This document shows, in pieces, positions 61,074 to 64,000 of a stretch of 64,000 bases of DNA. The notes beneath the pieces are model-generated. The model had not been told where the DNA came from. It did not search any database and saw only the letters and a program-made list of their open reading frames with translations. Numbering within the stretch: position 1 is the stretch's first letter; every line of letters starts with the position of its first letter. The DNA is from Ectocarpus siliculosus (lineage: Eukaryota > Sar > Phaeophyceae > Ectocarpales > Ectocarpaceae). The stretch spans positions 747,726 to 811,725 of the forward strand of contig FN649751.1 in NCBI GenBank assembly GCA_000310025.1. The letters run 5' to 3'. Position numbers and translations under genes: made by a program.

Positions 61074-63866
61074 TCACAGGAACTTCACGATGTTCCGGAA
61101 AACACCTTCTTCCAAGCCCACCACAGTTGCCACCACACCGTTCAAGCCTCGACCGACCCGCCCGTGAGGCGTACCGGAGCGGACGCCATGCGATGCTGCC
61201 GCTGTAACGCCCCGCACTCGGACACTTCTCCCGTTTCTACTGTTCGCTCCTCCACTATCAGCTCTCAGCCGAACCTTCTCCGGGAAAGCATGGCACAAGA
61301 CCAGCCAGCCTCGACGACGCCATGTCCTGTCCTTCTCAGCGCCCTTCAAAAGCTTTCCAATGGGAAGCACCTCTGCATGGGCAGTATCGGTGACCCCAAC
61401 GCGATACTCCCAAAGCTCTCCCGGGCTCCGGCCGTCCTGCGAGTCATCTCCGTCGTCCTTGGCGGTTTCATCTGCACCCCATCTCAGCAGCAGATCCACA
61501 GGGGCGGGATTGATCTGGCAGACGTCCGCGCCATCAACTGCAAGGTGTAGTGGTGAGCGTCCATCATTGTCTCTAGCACGGATGTCGGCACCGCTCCTGA
61601 GAAGGGCCTTCATTTCTGCGCGCATGTGGGAGTACGCCGCGACATGAAGGGGGGTTCTACCGTTGCTGTCGCGGGCCTCGATTGCAGCACCTCCGTCAAC
61701 GAGGGCGTCGGTCGTAACGCCTCCGTTGTAGCTCTCGGCGGCCTTGTGCAGTGCGGTGCAACCATCCGAATCTCGAGAATCTGGGTCCGCGCCGTATTCA
61801 AGTAGCTTCTCCACGATCGAGGTAGAATGAATAGCCGCCGCGTGCAGTGCCGTGGATTCCTCGTCGTCACGAAGATTGATGTCCGCACCATCGGCGAGAA
61901 CTAGTTCTACGCAGGACGCGCTACCTCCTCGGGCGGCCTCGTGAAGGAGGCCCCGGTTACTGGCCGTCCGTTTCGTCGGATCCGCGCCACACTTAAGCAG
62001 AGCGGCGGCCGTTTCAAAGCACCCCGAACGAAGAGCTTCATGAAGAGGAGTACCCCCGTCTGTATCCTCTGCCTCGAGGTCGGCCCCTGCGGCGATGAGC
62101 GCTTCAACTACCTCCACATCTTCCTGGACAACAGCTGTGTGCAAGACGCTAACGCCATTGGTTCGGGTACCCTTCACGTCGACGCCGTGTTGAGTTAATG
62201 CCTTCAGCACCTCTAGTTTCGTATAATAGACAGCCAGGTACAGGGGAGAGGAGCCATCATCGGTGGGGAGGTTGGGGTCTGCACCGCCGACCAAGAGGGC
62301 GGTCACAGCAGCGCCATGGCCTTCACGAACTGCAAGGTGGAGCGGCGATTCACCCTCGGCGTGGAAATAGTTGCCGCTACCCCCGTACCTCATGAGCGCC
62401 GTGACAGCTTCAGCGAACCCTACAGATGACGCGCAATGGAGAGGAGTCCAGCACTCCTTGTCCCTCGCGTTGACGTTTGCCCCGGCGGCGGCAAGAACAT
62501 CGATGGCCGCCACATTGTTGATGGAGGCAGCAGAGTGCATGGCAGTACGGCCAAGCTTGTCCGTCGCATTTAAGCTAGGCCGGTGCAAGAGTAAAACTGT
62601 CACGGCCTCAGCATGGCCCCCAACCGTGGCGAGGTCCAACGCGGTCTTTCCATCCTCACCACCACGAAGGTTTGGCTGCGCACCCTCGGCCAGGAGTGTA
62701 TGAACGATGGCGGCGCTGCCGCCCTCTGCAGCCAGGTGAAGAGCTGAGAATTGATCGCCGTTCAGCTTGTTCGCGTCAGCTCCGCGCTGCAACAGAATGG
62801 CCACTCCTTGCGATGACTCAAGCTTGGTCGCCAGGTGTAACGGTGTCTCGCGCATTTCACCTCCCTCGACGTCAATCTCAGCACCGGCCTCTACAAGTGC
62901 GTCGATTACACCCGTGTCCTTGTTCGAGATCGCCATATGAAGAGCGGTGAGGCCCGCCTTATCATCCTCGCCCGCACGAAGGTTTGGCTGGGCTCCCGCG
63001 GCCAGGAGTGCTTGTACCATGTCAGCTGCGCCATCCTTGGCAGCCAGGTGAAGAGCGGAGAGTCGATCACCGTTTAGCTTGTTTGCGTCTGCCCCGTGAC
63101 TCAACAAAGTAGCCACGACATCCACTGAAGCAGTCCTTACCGCCAGATGCAGCGGTGTGTTACCCGCTCCACTCTCCGCGCGGGCGTCGGCCCCAACCTC
63201 GACGAGCACCCGAGCCGCGGCAACTTGGGCTTGAGCGGCAGCGATGTGCAAGGGAGTCATACCAGTAGCGCCAGCGTCATTTACGTCAACCCCGTGTTGG
63301 TTCAGCGTGCGTATGATTTCCACATTACCGAAGTACGCAGCACAATCCATTGCCGATTGATCACGGCCGCCGAAGCGGAGGTTGAGATCCGCGTGGGCAG
63401 AAACCAGAGCTTCGACAGCAGCGAGAGAGCCTTGCTCAGCTGCTACATGAAGAGGCGTACGATTGTTGCCATCAAGCACATCCATTTCAGGTTTCTGGAG
63501 TAGCAGTAGCGTAAGGATGCCGTGATGGCCGTGACGCACAGCGACGTGGAGAGGAGTATCGCCGCTCTCGTCCGGCTCTCCTGGCGATGCCCCCAGCCTC
63601 AGCAGCTCCGCAACGACCGCCTCCTGACCTCGCCTCACGGCTGAATGCACAGCAATGCCTCCTGCTCCCGCTTGGGCGAGCTGGACAACGAGATCCATCT
63701 TGCCCGCAGCCACAGCATGCTCCAACGGAGTCCGAAGCCACTCTGCCCACTGCTCAATGGAGGCCCCAGCACAGATGAGGTCGAAGATGGCTGCTTCTGC
63801 ACCGGTCAAGATGGTCCGAAGACGCTCTGTTGAAGAAGAAGAGCTACTCCGTACGCTGCCAGCCAT
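61074..63866 (-). CDS. Ankyrin-repeat protein, single exon, 930 aa
   Basis: A continuous frame from ATG at 63866 to TGA at 61076-61074, with no introns, unlike its neighbours. A Ser-rich start (SVRSSSSSSTERL) and a short helical segment (AEAAIFDLICAGASIEQWAEW) precede about 23 ankyrin repeats of about 33 residues, from RTPLEHAVAAGK near residue 45 to RSPLHLAVDGADV near 780, with the usual TPLH, A...G and LL..GAD positions. Two blocks carrying GADANKLNGD and AGAQPNLR/EGAQPNLR are close copies, a sign of internal duplication. The last ~140 residues are not ankyrin and hold RTWRRRGWLVLCHAF. Ankyrin stacks bind proteins; no enzyme domain, membrane helix or signal peptide was seen, so the partner and role are unknown. 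The single-exon structure may mean retroposition or a family that expands by duplication. Confidence 0.96.
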   Translation of the reverse strand: MAGSVRSSSSSSTERLRTILTGAEAAIFDLICAGASIEQWAEWLRTPLEHAVAAGKMDLVVQLAQAGAGGIAVHSAVRRGQEAVVAELLRLGASPGEPDESGDTPLHVAVRHGHHGILTLLLLQKPEMDVLDGNNRTPLHVAAEQGSLAAVEALVSAHADLNLRFGGRDQSAMDCAAYFGNVEIIRTLNQHGVDVNDAGATGMTPLHIAAAQAQVAAARVLVEVGADARAESGAGNTPLHLAVRTASVDVVATLLSHGADANKLNGDRLSALHLAAKDGAADMVQALLAAGAQPNLRAGEDDKAGLTALHMAISNKDTGVIDALVEAGAEIDVEGGEMRETPLHLATKLESSQGVAILLQRGADANKLNGDQFSALHLAAEGGSAAIVHTLLAEGAQPNLRGGEDGKTALDLATVGGHAEAVTVLLLHRPSLNATDKLGRTAMHSAASINNVAAIDVLAAAGANVNARDKECWTPLHCASSVGFAEAVTALMRYGGSGNYFHAEGESPLHLAVREGHGAAVTALLVGGADPNLPTDDGSSPLYLAVYYTKLEVLKALTQHGVDVKGTRTNGVSVLHTAVVQEDVEVVEALIAAGADLEAEDTDGGTPLHEALRSGCFETAAALLKCGADPTKRTASNRGLLHEAARGGSASCVELVLADGADINLRDDEESTALHAAAIHSTSIVEKLLEYGADPDSRDSDGCTALHKAAESYNGGVTTDALVDGGAAIEARDSNGRTPLHVAAYSHMRAEMKALLRSGADIRARDNDGRSPLHLAVDGADVCQINPAPVDLLLRWGADETAKDDGDDSQDGRSPGELWEYRVGVTDTAHAEVLPIGKLLKGAEKDRTWRRRGWLVLCHAFPEKVRLRADSGGANSRNGRSVRVRGVTAAASHGVRSGTPHGRVGRGLNGVVATVVGLEEGVFRNIVKFL

Positions 63867-64000
63867 TGGTCAAGAGGGGGAGCACAGGCTGGCACAACAG
63901 TTGAGCAGCCCACCACTCTAGGGGCGGGATGATGGTTTACGTGGCGTGGAACGACCGCCGCTGCCTCTGGGTGCGGTTTGCTGCTCTCTTGTGCAAGGGT
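63867..64000. promoter_or_regulatory. Upstream flank of the ankyrin gene (cut by window)
   Basis: 134 bp upstream of the ATG; no promoter motif is recognisable. Confidence 0.3.

Overview
This window is nuclear DNA of a eukaryote with intron-rich genes, most likely a brown alga (Phaeophyceae, Ectocarpus-like). The signs are many short GC-rich exons with GT-AG introns of 0.2 to 3 kb, low-complexity acidic or Ala/Gly-rich stretches inside otherwise conserved proteins, a long single-exon ankyrin protein, a Golgi-type sulfotransferase and an abundance of microsatellites and small dispersed elements. The assignment rests on gene style and content, not on a database match. No prokaryotic, plastid or CRISPR features were seen.

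Layout. (1) 1-4074: no recognisable gene; simple repeats. (2) 4075-12180, minus: calnexin, the ER lectin chaperone; twelve exons were read, the signal-peptide exon was not found, and one intron carries a ~40-bp minisatellite. (3) 12181-14776: divergent upstream region shared by calnexin and the next gene. (4) 14777-24683, plus: an eleven-exon, 962-residue multi-pass membrane protein of the TMEM185 / Fragile-X-F-associated family with a C-terminal C3HC4 RING finger. (5) 24684-28028: no gene; a 167-bp tandem duplication. (6) 28029-36718, plus: an eight-exon, 355-residue type II membrane sulfotransferase with both PAPS-binding motifs, the first one split by an intron. (7) 36719-41007: no convincing gene; a tRNA-Glu-like sequence. 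(8) 41008-50505, minus: a CCDC22 orthologue (CCC complex, endosomal recycling) with a 478-codon acidic exon and an apparent one-base frameshift in an 11-C run. (9) 50506-61073: repeat-rich intergenic DNA with SINE-like copies, a 1-kb duplicated module, a ~200-bp unit array and a perfect hairpin. (10) 61074-63866, minus: a single-exon protein of 930 residues with about 23 ankyrin repeats.

The five genes do not form a pathway, although three of them (calnexin, the TMEM185-RING protein and the sulfotransferase) act in or are predicted for the secretory membrane system, and CCDC22 acts in endosomal membrane traffic. Splice phases agree at every junction reported, which is the main support for the exon models. 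The less expected content is in the non-coding DNA: two related terminal-inverted-repeat elements in introns of different genes, one of them carrying a nested SINE-like element that also occurs twice in the 52-55 kb repeat region.
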